Positions 52,191-63,336 of a DNA stretch of 64,000 bases are shown here, piece after piece. The DNA comes from Spiroplasma endosymbiont of Atherix ibis. Its GTDB lineage: Bacteria > Bacillota_I > Bacilli_A > Mycoplasmatales > Mycoplasmataceae. Position 1 is the stretch's first letter. Every line of letters starts with the position of its first letter. The notes under the pieces are model-generated. The model had not been told where the DNA came from, ran no database searches, and saw only the letters and a program-made list of their open reading frames with translations. Both the position numbers and the translations under genes were made by a program. The stretch covers positions 496,001 to 560,000 of the forward strand of contig NZ_OZ026474.1 in the NCBI RefSeq assembly GCF_964020005.1, written 5' to 3'.

Positions 52191-52986
52191 ATGAAAGAAA
52201 AAGTATTATATAAAAATTGACTTTGATATAGTCATCTTGTTTTAGCAGTAGTTTTTTTAGGTTTCTTAATTTGAGGTCTTTATTTGTGTGCTTTTAAAGA
52301 ATTTTGATATATAGATAATTGATCATCTACAACATATTCACTAAAATATTTTACAAATTTTGATATATTAATGAGTTTTTTTTCAGTTCAAGTAAATACA
52401 ATGACAATAGTTTGATTAATCTTTTATGTATTAAATTTTAATAAAAGAAATTATGGTGTTACAAGCACAAGATTTAGAATTACTATTATGAATTTAAATT
52501 TAATTGTATTTATTATTTTTTGAGTTGGAATTATTTATTTTTTTCTCAATTGATCCTAATGAATTGAGCAGATATACAAAAGGACAAATTACCTGTACGA
52601 TAATTACTAATTTTATTGCTCCTTTAACTTTAATTGCTCTATATTGATTTACTATTGGAAAAGAAAAATATAATTATTTAGATTTATGAAAAAGATGAGA
52701 TTTTTGAATAACTATTTTATATTCATTTTTATATATGATTTATATTTATGTAAGAGGAACTATGTATGAAAAAGATTACTTTTTTGCACCTGCATGACCA
52801 TATCAATTTTTAAATTTTAGTAATTTATTTGTTGGAAAATCAGTTGCAGGTTATATGTTGCTGTTGACTTTTATATTTATTATTTGAATTATTTGTCATC
52901 ATTTACTTTTAATTTTTATAAATAATTTAGCTTATAAAAATAAAATTGCTAAAGTAAATAAAATTGATTCTATAAAAGTTAAGTAA
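52191..52986 (+). pseudogene. Polytopic membrane protein, frameshifted in a T7 run
   Basis: ATG 52191 after AAAAAGGAAA. About seven helices over 264 residues: HLVLAVVFLGFLIWGLYLCA, MTIVWLIFYVL, LIVFIIFWVGIIYFF, later ITILYSFLYMIYIYV and MLLLTFIFIIWIICHHLLLI. The frame shifts by one base at the T7 run 52538-52544; with T6 it reads on as FSIDPNELSRYTKGQIT to TAA 52984. Trp-rich; resembles the MAGa/DUF-type integral membrane proteins of Entomoplasmatales, family not certain. Could be phase-variable by slippage or simply an indel error. Confidence 0.7.
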
Positions 52987-53055
52987 TTAGATATATAGTA
53001 ATAGAAAATCTAAGTGCTATAATAATAGTGATTCAATTGTGGAGGTAGTTTCAAA

Positions 53056-53568
53056 ATGGAAAAAAAAATTTATAATTTAAAAAAATCAAGTTTAGGTAAA
53101 GTTTCTTTTCTTGATGGTACAACATTTTGCATGATTCAAGGAACAGCAAATAAAGATCAAGTATTTAAAGAACTTATCATTTACAAAACTGTTGAAGAAG
53201 CTATTAAAAAATTTCCACAATGATGATCAGATGTTATTTATTCAAATATAAATGATAAATTAGCAATTGATAATAAAATAATTGATTGATTAATGCAAGA
53301 ATGACAAAAGGGTATTATTTCATTAAAAAATGAAATGTATGAAAATTATGCTCTTGAAGAATTTAAAAATATGAGTCCAATAGAGTTTATTAAATCTGAA
53401 CCTGAAATGATTGCACTAACATTAGTTCATATTGCAGTTAAGTACACAAATGGCTTTTTAAGTGTACCAATTAATAACATTGAAATTTCAATTAGATTTG
53501 TTGAAAATATATTAACAATTAATTTTTGAGAAGAAGGAAATCCAAAAACTGAAAAACCTCAAATGTAA
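53056..53568 (+). CDS. Hypothetical cytosolic protein, 170 aa
   Basis: ATG 53056 with GGAGGTAGT. Intact; alpha/beta, Trp-rich (KFPQWWSD, WLMQEWQKG), no signal or membrane segment. No family recognised. Terminator at 53693. Codon use normal. Confidence 0.75.
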
Positions 53569-53692
53569 TATAAGACTGCTATTTTATAAAAATAGTCTAA
53601 TTAAGATAACAAAACTTAAGTAGAAGATAATAATATAGATTTTTTAAAAATCTTATTTTATAAATATATTAATATTTCCCACAACCATTATA

Positions 53693-53719
53693 GAGATTAA
53701 ATTCTAATCTCTTTTTTTA
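53693..53719 (+). terminator. Terminator
   Basis: AGAGATTA/TAATCTCT stem and T6, with TATAAT (53725-53730) of the next gene just beyond. Confidence 0.8.
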
Positions 53720-53746
53720 TTTGTTATAATTTAGGTGGTGAAAACA

Positions 53747-54733
53747 TTGAAAAAAATACTAAATTTTTTATCTTCAATAACTTTGATAAGTTATTCAATT
53801 TTAACTGTAACTTCATGTGGGAATCCAAAAACAGGAAGTAGTTTTTATAATACAGATTATAATAAAGCTTTTGGAATTGTATTTTCTACAAAAAGTGAAA
53901 ATCAAAGTATAAATTTTTCAATGTTACCTGATTTAAAAGAAGTTCCAAAACCAAATTCTGAAGTTTTAAGAAATTTAGCTCTTAATTATGCAAATAAAAA
54001 AGTTCAAAAACTTGAATTTAAAAATAATGAAATAAGATTAGATTGTAAAAGTTTTATATGCAATCAGAATAATTCATTTAATGGTAAAGAACTTACAAGA
54101 AATGATTACAATACAACTGATAAAGATAAAATTATTATTCAATATGCAATTGATGATTTAGCTCAATGATTTTTAATTCCTCCAGATTTTAATGAAAGTA
54201 TATTTTATAATTTTAGTAATTTAAATTTGAATGTAAATTATGAAAATAATATTTATTTTTTTAGTAAAAATAATGATGAAAAAAGTGAGGAATTAATTCT
54301 TTGATCAAAGCAAGATTCTATTTATATATCTAGTGATAATAAAAAAATGGATAGTTCTTTTTATTTTTTTGATGAAAATATAAAATTAACAATTGATACT
54401 ATTGATTTAATTTTGAATTCAAAAAATTCAAAAATTGAAGATATTGTAACTATACCTAAAAAGGAAAATGAAAATCAAGGCAAACAATTAATAATTAATT
54501 TTGAAGATATTAATAAGAAAAATGAATTTTTAACAAAGCAAAGTGTAGAAAAATTATTTAACTATTATCAAAATAATTTAAACTTCACAGAGCAAGTAGA
54601 AATTAAAAAAAATAAAAATGATTCAAAAAAAATATATAAATCAGATAATTTAAAATCATTCAAAATAGGCAATGATGAAATTAAAGAAATAGTTATTAAT
54701 ATAAATTTTAAAGTAGAAGAGAAAGGAAATTAA
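53747..54733 (+). CDS. Lipoprotein, 328 aa
   Basis: TTG start at 53747 preferred: AGGTGG lies 9 nt upstream and translation then begins MKKILNFLSSITLISYSILT with lipobox TSC; upstream GTGs fall inside the Shine-Dalgarno. The mature part is soluble and Asn/Lys-rich (FDFSKNND-type). No family recognised. TATAAT at 53725. Three nt separate it from the next lipoprotein gene, so both are one operon. Intact. Confidence 0.75.
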
Positions 54734-54736
54734 GTA

Positions 54737-55543
54737 ATGAAAAAAATTTTTTCAATTTTTTCTTCAATAATTATTATTACACTTGCATCTGCATTAAGTG
54801 TTTCTTGTGAACCAATTGTAACAATTGCATCAAAAAGTTATAAAGGCGGAACAAATGAAATAAATATTTTTTTTAATAATAAAGATGTTATAAAACCTTA
54901 TAATTTAAAATATCTAGAATTTATAAATAATTCATGAGAGCATTTTGGTTTTGATTCTAGTTTATCTTCAAATAAAATTGAAAATAATATAATAATAGTT
55001 AGAACTGAAGAGGAAAAAAAATTTATTAGTGTATTGTCAGAAATTTATAAACCATTAATAATTTCAACTGATAAGTATGATTTTACAGGAATGACAATTA
55101 TAGTTGAAAATATATTTTTAAACTTAGTTGATGTAGAAAGAATTGATGAAAATAACTATAGTACAATTATTGAATCAGAACTTGCTTTAACAATAAAAAA
55201 AGGTTGAAAAGAGCAGGGAAAAATCTTGGCTTCTTTAAGTAATTCAACACCTTTAGATAAAGAAGAAACATTTTTATTTATAAATAAAATTATTAATGGA
55301 ATAGAATTTAATTTAAAAGTTAGTGATGCTATGAAAGAAAATGAAGAAACTAATGAAAAATATTTTGAGATTCAAGGTTCATTATCTGAAGCAGAACAAA
55401 CTCAATTTATTTCTAATTTAATTTATAGAGCAAGTACAGAATTATTTTTGAATTTAACAGATAAAATAATTTTTGATAATCAAAAAAATGAATTAAAAAT
55501 TGATGGTGTTAATTATAAATTTGTTAAAAAAAGCAATGACTAA
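54737..55543 (+). CDS. Lipoprotein, 268 aa
   Basis: ATG 54737, four nt after the previous stop, with GAAAGGAAATT. Leader MKKIFSIFSSIIIITLASAL with lipobox SVSC. The mature part includes SYKGGTNEINIFFNNKDVIK and YKPLIISTDKYDFTGMTIIV, beta-rich. Unknown surface protein, second gene of a two-lipoprotein operon. Its 3' end overlaps a convergent gene by 4 nt; the last codons form a hairpin (GCAATG/CATTGC) with T7 serving as terminator. Confidence 0.8.
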
Positions 55544-56364
55544 ACATTGCTTTTTTTAAATAAATTGCTATTTTGATAAATTTGATTTATAAGTTCAATT
55601 TTTCCTCTTAACTCTTCACTAATCATTATTCCTTTATTAAAAACTATTATTTTAGAGTTTTCGTTAATTTTTTCAACATTAATTTCACTAATTTCATTTT
55701 CATTAATTTCTTGACTAATTATATTTTCAAAATAGTGTTCTATAATCTTGCTAGCTTCTCTTTTTTTATCAAAATCAGGATCATTTTCAACTATTTTCAT
55801 TTCCTCTTTGTAAAAATCACTTTGCTTTTGATTTTCTATATTTCAAATTTTAAATTTTTTTAATGTTTTTTTCAGATTTACTTCTAAAATATATTTTAAA
55901 TCTTCATATTCAATTTCATCTAATAAGGTATCTTCACCAAGTTTGCTCATTAAATTATCAACTATATTTAGAGATTTACTTAAATTTTTTATTATATTAT
56001 TTATTTGCATTTTAATAACTAATTCAGTTATTTTTTCTTGAATATTGTTTGGATTTTTTTGAATAATTTCAAATAATTCCAATTGAGCAGCTCCTCCAAT
56101 ATTTTTCATATCGTCACTATTTTTAATATTTAAACTATATTTTTCAATGAAATTTTTTATTTCGTTATATTCTTTAATTTCTTCAATATCAGATTTAATA
56201 TTATTTAATATATACGAAGTAACATTTATATCTGGAGAAAAACTGCCAAAACCTGGATCATTGTCATCTAAAAAACTAGATTTAAAATTATCTATTTTTT
56301 GTATTATAAATTTTTTAAATCAATCTACAGAAATCTTATCTATATATTCTTTTAAATTTTTCAC
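55540..56364 (-). CDS. Hypothetical helical protein, 274 aa
   Basis: Minus strand; GTG start at 56364 with AAAGGTGAT. One TGA Trp in mid-gene joins two open halves. All-alpha, acidic, soluble: DDNDPGFGSFSPDINV, then NIGGAAQLELFEIIQKNPNN. No family recognised. Convergent with the lipoprotein operon and divergent from the exonuclease-like gene at 56454. Confidence 0.7.
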
Positions 56365-56453
56365 TGTTATCACCTTTATATATATTATATTATATTGCTT
56401 ACTTTTTGAACTTAAAAATATGATATTATTTATTTAAAAGTAGGTACATTATT

Positions 56454-57389
56454 ATGAAAAAAAATTCAATAAAAATTATCGATGAGGGATGTTTTTTATT
56501 AAATGAAAATCAAAATTTCAGATTTGATAGAGAAGCATCTAAAAAAATTCTTGAAAACATTCAATTTCCAATAATAGTTTTAGATACAGAGTTTTTTAAT
56601 CATTCTCATGATATTGGAATTAATAATAATAAATTGTATAATGAAACTAATAAAGATTTAGTTTATGTTATTCAATATTCATTTGCAAAATCTTTAAAAG
56701 AAATTTCTAATAGAGATAATAAAAAAGCTATAAAATCAATAACAATAAAAAGAAATTTTAATGATAAAACATATGATTTTTTTGATCAATATTCAAAAAT
56801 GATAGTTTCGTTTTTAAATATGTGTAGAAACAAAGAAATTAGAACAATTGTTTGTGCAGGGGCCAGCAATGATATTAAAATTATTAATCAATGAATTAAT
56901 GAAAATAAAAAATTATTTGCAAGAAAAACTTTGAAAATGGCTTTTTATAATAAAGAGTCAAAAGAATTAAATGCAAATTATTTTGATATTTATGATATTT
57001 TAGAAAAAACCTTTTCTTTTTCAAATACTACTAAAACAGGAGAAGAATTTTGAAAAAGAGAAAATTTACCTAAAGGAAAGCAAAATGAAGAAATGATTGC
57101 TTTAACAGGAACTAAAAAGTTTTTTGATTGATTTGAGGAAATAAATCAAAATTTATTAAAAGATGAAAAAGAAGATATTTATTCAATGTGTTGTAATGCT
57201 TACTCATTTTTATCAAAATCAAAAGATGCCAAAATTGATTTTGAAGAGTATAAACAAATGAATAAAAATATAAAAAAAGTTATAGAACATTGTTACAATG
57301 ATGTTCTAAAGGTTTTGGAATTTTTATCATTTGTTTATGAATTTACTCATGTATCTTATTCAAAAAATGTATATATAAAAAAATATTAG
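56454..57389 (+). CDS. DEDD-type 3'-5' exonuclease-like protein
   Basis: 311 aa. Exo I-like PIIVLDTEFFNHS (D-x-E metal ligands, residues about 43-46), a candidate Exo II Asp in VCAGASNDIKIINQ, and Exo III-like EHCYNDVLKVLEFL (Hx4D) near the C-terminus: the order and spacing of a DEDDh RNase H-fold nuclease. Substrate (RNA or DNA) unknown. ATG 56454, AGTAGGTAC upstream, intact. Placed before yqeG-yqeH, perhaps in a ribosome or RNA-quality context. Confidence 0.65.
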
Positions 57390-57451
57390 TTTTCCAAAAA
57401 AAGTAAATTCCAATAATATTGGTATAATTATAGTTGATTAGAGGTGTAAAA

Positions 57452-58036
57452 ATGGCGAAAAAAAAGAGAACTAATTTCTTATTATTAAACTATTTTAAAC
57501 CATCAATTTATTTAGAAAGTTATGAAAAAGTTAATTTAGATTCACTTAAAAATAGTGGAATTAAGCTTATAATGTGTGATATGGACAATACGTTAATAGG
57601 ATGAAATGAAAGAATACCATCAATTGATGTTATAAACTTTGTAAAAAATGTTTATTCTCATAATATGGAATTTGTATTATTTTCAAATAATATCAGAAGA
57701 AGAGTTGAAAATTTTGCAAAAAAAGCAGGTATAAAAAATTATTTTTGAGATTGTAAAAAGCCTTTTTCAGGAAAAATGAAAATTGTAAAAAAATTATTTA
57801 AATATAAAGAAGAAGAAATAATTTTAATAGGTGATCAATTAGTAACTGATGTTCTTGTTGCAAATAGAGCTCATATTAAAAGTATTTTAGTTTCACCTTT
57901 AAGTAGAAATAAAGAAGAAAGCAAAATTATTCAATTTTTAGAAAAACATATATTAAAAAAATTATCACAAAAAAATATTTTACACGAAGGTTTTTATAAC
58001 GAAGGAGAAATAGGGGGCAATTATGAAATTCTCTAA
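57452..58036 (+). CDS. yqeG: YqeG family HAD IIIA-type phosphatase
   Basis: 194 aa. HAD motif I LIMCDMDNTLIGW (nucleophile Asp), motif II VLFSNN, Lys of motif III in KKPFSGKM, and motif IV LIGDQLVTDV. The gene order yqeG-yqeH with 14-nt overlap matches the conserved Firmicutes cluster linked to 30S ribosome assembly. GAGGTG precedes ATG 57452. Substrate unknown. Confidence 0.93.
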
Positions 58037-59297
58037 TAAAGTTAAATTAGATGAAAATGTTCAAGATAAATCATTAAAAGTAGAAACTAATTCAAATACC
58101 AAAATTAAACAAAAAAGTAAAGTTAGATTAATTGAATCAACTCCAGGTATTGGAAATACAACAAATTTTAATTCTAATGAACCAAAAAAATGTATTGGTT
58201 GTGGAAAACAGTTTCAAAATACTAATGATAAACAACCAGGATTTAGTTTAAATATTGAAAAACAAGATTTATGCTTGAGATGTTTTAAAATTAAATATTA
58301 TAACAAACTTGTAGAACAAGAAATTAATGATCAAGATTTTATTAATATAATTGATGAAATAAATTCAACAACTAAAAAAATAAGATATTACTATGTTGTA
58401 GATATTTTTGATTTACCTGGAAGTAGATTAACTTGATTAGAAAAATTAATTTCTAAAAAAGAAGTTGTTATACTTGTAAATAAAATTGATTTATTTCCTA
58501 AATCTGTTAAAAAGTTGAAAATATTTAATTATATTAATAAATTTTTTGAAGATTCACCAATTCGAAATTCAAAAATAATTTTGACAAGTTCAATTAAACA
58601 AGATTATGTTTATTCTCTTGTAAATGAATTAAAATCAGTAGAATATGATCAATATATTGTTGGTATTTCAAATGCTGGAAAATCAAGTTTAATTAATGCT
58701 TGTTTAAAATTAAATAAACAAATTCCTTCAATAATTACTTCAAAGTATGTAAATACTACTTTGGATAAAATTAAAATTAATTTTACAGAGAATAATTTTG
58801 TTTATGATACACCAGGACTTGTAAAACACAATCATATTGCTATTGCAACAGCTCCAAATTATTGATATTTCTTTTTCTTTCAAAAAGAAATTAAACAAGT
58901 CACTTATCAGTTAAATGCTGGTCAATCAATATTTTATGGAGGACTTGCATGATTTACTTTTGAACAGGGACAAGTTTTTAGCGAAAAAAATGGAAAAGAA
59001 ATTAAGACCAATTTTCACTTATATGTAAATAAGCAAATGCCTTTACACAGAACAAAAGCGATAAATGCTCAGATTTATTTTAAAAAGAATCGTCATTTGC
59101 TTGTTCCAAGATTATTGAACAGTGATATAACTTTTGAAACTAAAGTATTTGATTATGACAGTGAAAGAAAAGTTAATTTACACATTTCTGGTTTAGGATG
59201 AATTACTTTTAAAACTTATAAAGGTTTAAAAGTATCAGTAACAGTTCCAAAAACAGAATATGGAATTAAAGTATCAGAATTAGATGCTTTAATATAA
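58023..59297 (+). CDS. yqeH: Ribosome assembly GTPase YqeH
   Basis: 424 aa circularly permuted GTPase. N-terminal zinc finger KKCIGCGKQFQ with later LCLRCFKIKYYN; then G4 VNKIDLF, G5 TSSIK, G1 GISNAGKSSLINA and G3 YDTPG in the permuted order. The C-terminal RNA-binding domain includes FHLYVNKQMPLHRTKA. Acts in 30S subunit maturation. ATG 58023 with GGGGGC/GGAGAAAT upstream, overlapping yqeG. Terminator at 59328. Confidence 0.96.
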
Positions 59298-59327
59298 ATT
59301 AAAAATATAAAAAATTTAATTATTACT

Positions 59328-59361
59328 AAGTATTTTACATTTTTTAGTAAAATACTTTTTG
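59328..59361 (+). terminator. Terminator of yqeG-yqeH
   Basis: AAGTATTTTAC/GTAAAATACTT stem with T-run. Confidence 0.8.
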
Positions 59362-59451
59362 CATAAAAAGAATAAAATATTATAAAATTTGCTATTATTA
59401 AATACTTAAAAATTTTATATTTATATTAATCAATCTTGGGGAGGACTATTA

Positions 59452-60414
59452 ATGAAATTAGTTTTAGCCGTTGAAATAGGCATTACATCATCAAAAGTGG
59501 GTTTGGTTAATCAATATGGAGATTTACAAGCTAAATTTTTAGTTGACCATAATTTAGATAATTTACTGCCAAATTTATATAATAAAATAATAGAAGGTTT
59601 AGAAACTATTGGTATAAGTTATGAAAATGAAGTAGAAAAAGTAGGTATAGCAATGGGTGGTTATGTTGATCACATTCTTGGTATAATAAAATATTCTGCA
59701 AATTTACAAATAAAAAACTATAATGTAAAAGAAGAAGCTGAAAAATTGTTTAAGAAACAAATTTTTGTAGTTAATGATGCAAACGCAAGTGCATTGGGCG
59801 AATTTTGAATTGGTGTTGCAAAACAATTTGATTCTATTATTTTTTACTATATTGACAAAGGAATTGGTGGAACTATTATAACTGAAGGAAAATTAGCACC
59901 AGGATCTAGAGGATTTGCAGGAGAATTTGGACATGGTGGAGGTATTTTTCAAACAAAATATCATTGTCCTTGTGGGTTAAAAGGATGTATTGAACCATTG
60001 TCATCAACTTCAGGAATTGAAAATCATTTTAAAACATATTTTAAAAATAAAAGAAATCATCCAGCAGCTAAATTCTTTAAAAATAAAGAAGAAATTACAT
60101 TTAATGAAATAGTTGAAGTTTTTAAAAAAGAAGATTATCCTGTTGAAATAAAAGATTTATTAGAAGAGGCACTTGAACCAATTATTATGCATATGGCTTC
60201 AATGATAAATGCCTTAGATCCTGAAGCAATTGTTTTAAGTGGAGCATTGACTTTATTGGGAGATAAATTAATTGAAATTATCAAAACAAAAATTAAAAAA
60301 TATATAATTGATATGTTTTTAGAAGAATTAACTATTGAATTTGCTGAACTTGGAAATGATTCAACAATAATAGGTAGTGCATACTATGCTTTAAATGATT
60401 GAAAAATATTCTAA
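59452..60414 (+). CDS. glcK: ROK-family sugar kinase, probably glucokinase
   Basis: 320 aa. N-terminal phosphate site VLAVEIGITSSKVGLVN (DxGxT-like, with Glu for Asp), VVNDANASALGEFW (catalytic Asp in NDAN), IDKGIGGTII, and ROK zinc motif EFGHGGG then CPCGLKGCIE. Phosphorylates glucose or a related hexose with ATP. It would handle sugars released inside the cell, complementing PTS uptake. GGGGAGG before ATG 59452. Followed 34 nt later by a DUF896 gene. Confidence 0.88.
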
Positions 60415-60448
60415 TTTTCAATCATTTTTTATGAAAGGATTTTAATTT

Positions 60449-60649
60449 ATGGAACATTTATTAAAAAGAATCAATGAATTAGCTGCTATTGCAAAAAAAA
60501 GAAATTTAACTCAAGAAGAATTAAAAGAAAGAGATAAGTTAAGACAAGAGTATATTAAATTATTTAGATCAGGATTTGAACAACAACTTGAAAATTTAAT
60601 TGTTGTTGATGAAGATGGCAATGAAATAAAAAGAAATATTAAGAAATAA
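60449..60649 (+). CDS. DUF896 (YnzC) family protein
   Basis: 66 aa, the full family length: LLKRINELAAIAKKRNLTQE then RDKLRQEYIKLFRSGFEQQL. A short helical hairpin protein, probably cytosolic; the B. subtilis members are SOS- or stress-related but the biochemical role is unknown. AAAGGAT before ATG 60449. Confidence 0.9.
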   Translation: MEHLLKRINELAAIAKKRNLTQEELKERDKLRQEYIKLFRSGFEQQLENLIVVDEDGNEIKRNIKK

Positions 60650-60689
60650 AAGTAAGTTATTTAAATAAAATATTTTAGTTGTATAAAAA

Positions 60690-60722
60690 GCATTTTATGT
60701 TTTTTTTTTTTTTTTATAGCAA
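60690..60722 (+). promoter_or_regulatory. Poly-T spacer promoter of the GH85 lipoprotein
   Basis: 16 T (60700-60715) followed by TATAGC as -10 and preceded by TTTATG as a poor -35. Sequence outside the T-run differs from the other modules, so it is an independent instance of the same architecture. Confidence 0.5.
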
Positions 60723-60760
60723 ATCGTAATAATCATATAATTCCTATAAGGGAAATGAAA

Positions 60761-63325
60761 ATGAAAAAGTTATTAAGTGTATTGGCAATAGTTGGTATTG
60801 TGTCTTCATCAACTGTTAGTACTGTTGCATGTGGGAGAAAAACATTTGGAACAGATTTATCAAAGTTGAGTGATTATAACTGAACTAAAGAAGAACCATA
60901 TTTTAAAAATTATGATGGAATATCAACAATAGATGCTCCAGAAGAATTTAAAAACTTAGGAAAAATAGATGTTTTAAATAAAGCGGAGTTTTTTGATTTG
61001 TCAAAAAATAATACAGGATTTAAAACAGAAAATGAAATAGCAAAACAAGCAACAACAGGAGTACCTTTAAATAGTAAATTTTTACCTAATGGAGGAAGAC
61101 TTTCTGATGTGCAATTAATTCAAAAAAAAGATTATTATCAAAGAATTAATAAATTAGTTGATTGAAAATTTGATCAAGATTTAGATGCAAAATATAATAA
61201 ATCAAGAATTGAATTACAAGATAGTGAAAAGCTAAAAAATAATTGAGTAGATACACAAGACAAAAATGTTAAAGAAATGAATATGTCTACTATAGTTGAA
61301 TCAACTTCAAATGAAAATACAATTATTGGACAAAATAGAACTTATGAGAGATCATTTAATAATTATCAATACAATGATGTATTAGTGAGTTGAGCAGGAG
61401 CAATTGATGAGGGAATAATTGTACCTCCAGCAAAAAATCAAGTTGAAAAAGCTCATATTAATGGAACTAAAATTTTAGGAAATATTTTTTTAGACGGATA
61501 TCATGGTTTAACAAAAGAGAATGTAAGTGGTTTCTTAGAAAAAGATAATTCTGGAAATTATTTAGTAGTAGATGTTTTAATTAATATGGCAATTAATTTA
61601 GGATTTGATGGGTGATTCTGAAACAATGAACCTAATGGCTCAAATCCAAATGGATTTGTTATGGATTATACAATATCTATAGAAATTATGAAACAGTTGA
61701 AAGAAAAAATTAAAAAAAGTCGAGATTCAAAAATTCAAAATTTATTTGTTATAGGATATAAAAACTATGGAAGTCTATCAGTAGATAAAAATGGTATTGC
61801 TTCAGATAAAGAAGTAGAACAAATTTATAACAACACTAATCAATTTTTAAATGATTTTTATGTTTTTCCAAATGAAGTTAAATCATTTGTTGATGCAAAA
61901 AATTTAAATGAAACTGAAAAATTTGAAATTTATAACATGTTTAATTCAGGAGGATGAGTTGGGGGAAAAATTTGAATTGACAGCAATAAAATTGGAACAA
62001 GAGATTTTAGAGATTTAACTCATCTTTTATTAGATGAAAATGATCAACCTTTTGATTCAACTAATCCAAAGAGTATGGAAAAACTAGTAAATAATTATAA
62101 AAATGGAAAAATAAAATATAAAAATAAAGGTAGTGAACATGGAGGAGCTCAAAACTCTATGGCTTTATTTGCAGGACATGTCCCTTATGATATAGCAACT
62201 CAAGAAATGGATAGTATATCTAAAGAAAAAAGTATGGATTTAGATACTTATGGTATTGTTGCTGCAAATAATTATGATGATATTTTATATACTGGAAAGA
62301 AAAAATCTCTTTCAAACAATGATATAGGTCTTTCTTATTTTCCAAGTTCAAAATTTGATGAAGAGATAAAAAATAATCCAGAAAAATATAGCTCAGGTGT
62401 AGGAAATATAGTTTCAGAAAAAACTACTTTAATTGATAAAAATAAAAACTTTATAACTAATTTTTCTACAGGACAAGGAAATAGATTTGCAAGTTATAGT
62501 AATTCATCTAAGTATGAAGTAGTTAAAAATTATCCATGAAGCAATACAAATATTGCAGATGTTCAACAAACATATAAATGAATGATAAATCAAGGAGAAG
62601 AACAAATTTCAGCTTTTGATAAAATTAGTGGTTATTATGATTACTATGATCCTTATTTAAAAGGTAATTCAATTGCTTTAGGATCAGGATATGATAATAA
62701 AGGACAAATTCAAGAAGCAACTTGAAAAAAAGATGAAAACTATGATTGAACAATAATGGGATCTAACTATTTAACAAATGATAATAAAGAAATTGAAATT
62801 ATTTTTAAAGCTCCACAAGAAGTTGCAAAGACAGTTCAATTATCTTTAAAAGATCAAAATAATACAAAAATTACAACAACAAGTACACCAACTAAATTAG
62901 AGAATGGCTGATTTTCAATTAAACAAGATGTTGCTAATTCAGTTTCTAAAATAGGTATTAATTTTAAAGCTACTCAAGAAAAATTTAAAATTAATGTTGG
63001 TCAAATTTCAGTAGTTAAAAAAGAATCTCAAAATAGTGTAAAAAAAGAAACTAAAACTGATCAAACAAAAATTCAAAGCGAGTTAGAAATTGCAAGATGA
63101 AATTTAAAAAACTTAAGATTAAATTTTGAAAATTTAATTGATGAAAATATATATAGCTATTATGAAATTTATAAAAAAAATACAAATAATAAATTAACTA
63201 TGATAGGTATGTCTAATTCAGATAATTATTTTATTAAAAATATTAATCAAAATACAAATGAGTTTTATTTAAAAGCTACAAATAACTTAACTAAAAAAAT
63301 AGAATGAATTAAATTTGAAATTTAG
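60761..63325 (+). CDS. GH85 endo-beta-N-acetylglucosaminidase lipoprotein
   Basis: 854 aa, intact, with many TGA Trp. Leader MKKLLSVLAIVGIVSSSTVS with lipobox VAC, so anchored outside the membrane. The GH85 core has VSWAGAIDEGIIVPPA, LGNIFLDGYHG, and catalytic VLINMAINLGFDGWFWNNE near residue 270-292 (N-x-E, Glu as acid, Asn assisting the 2-acetamido group), then WVGGKIWIDSNK. Beta-rich accessory domains follow. ENGases cleave between the two GlcNAc residues of N-glycans, so this would deglycosylate host glycoproteins. Strong Shine-Dalgarno AAGGGAAA. Adjacent ABC ATPase 12 nt on. Confidence 0.9.
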
Positions 63326-63336
63326 GGTGAAAAAAA

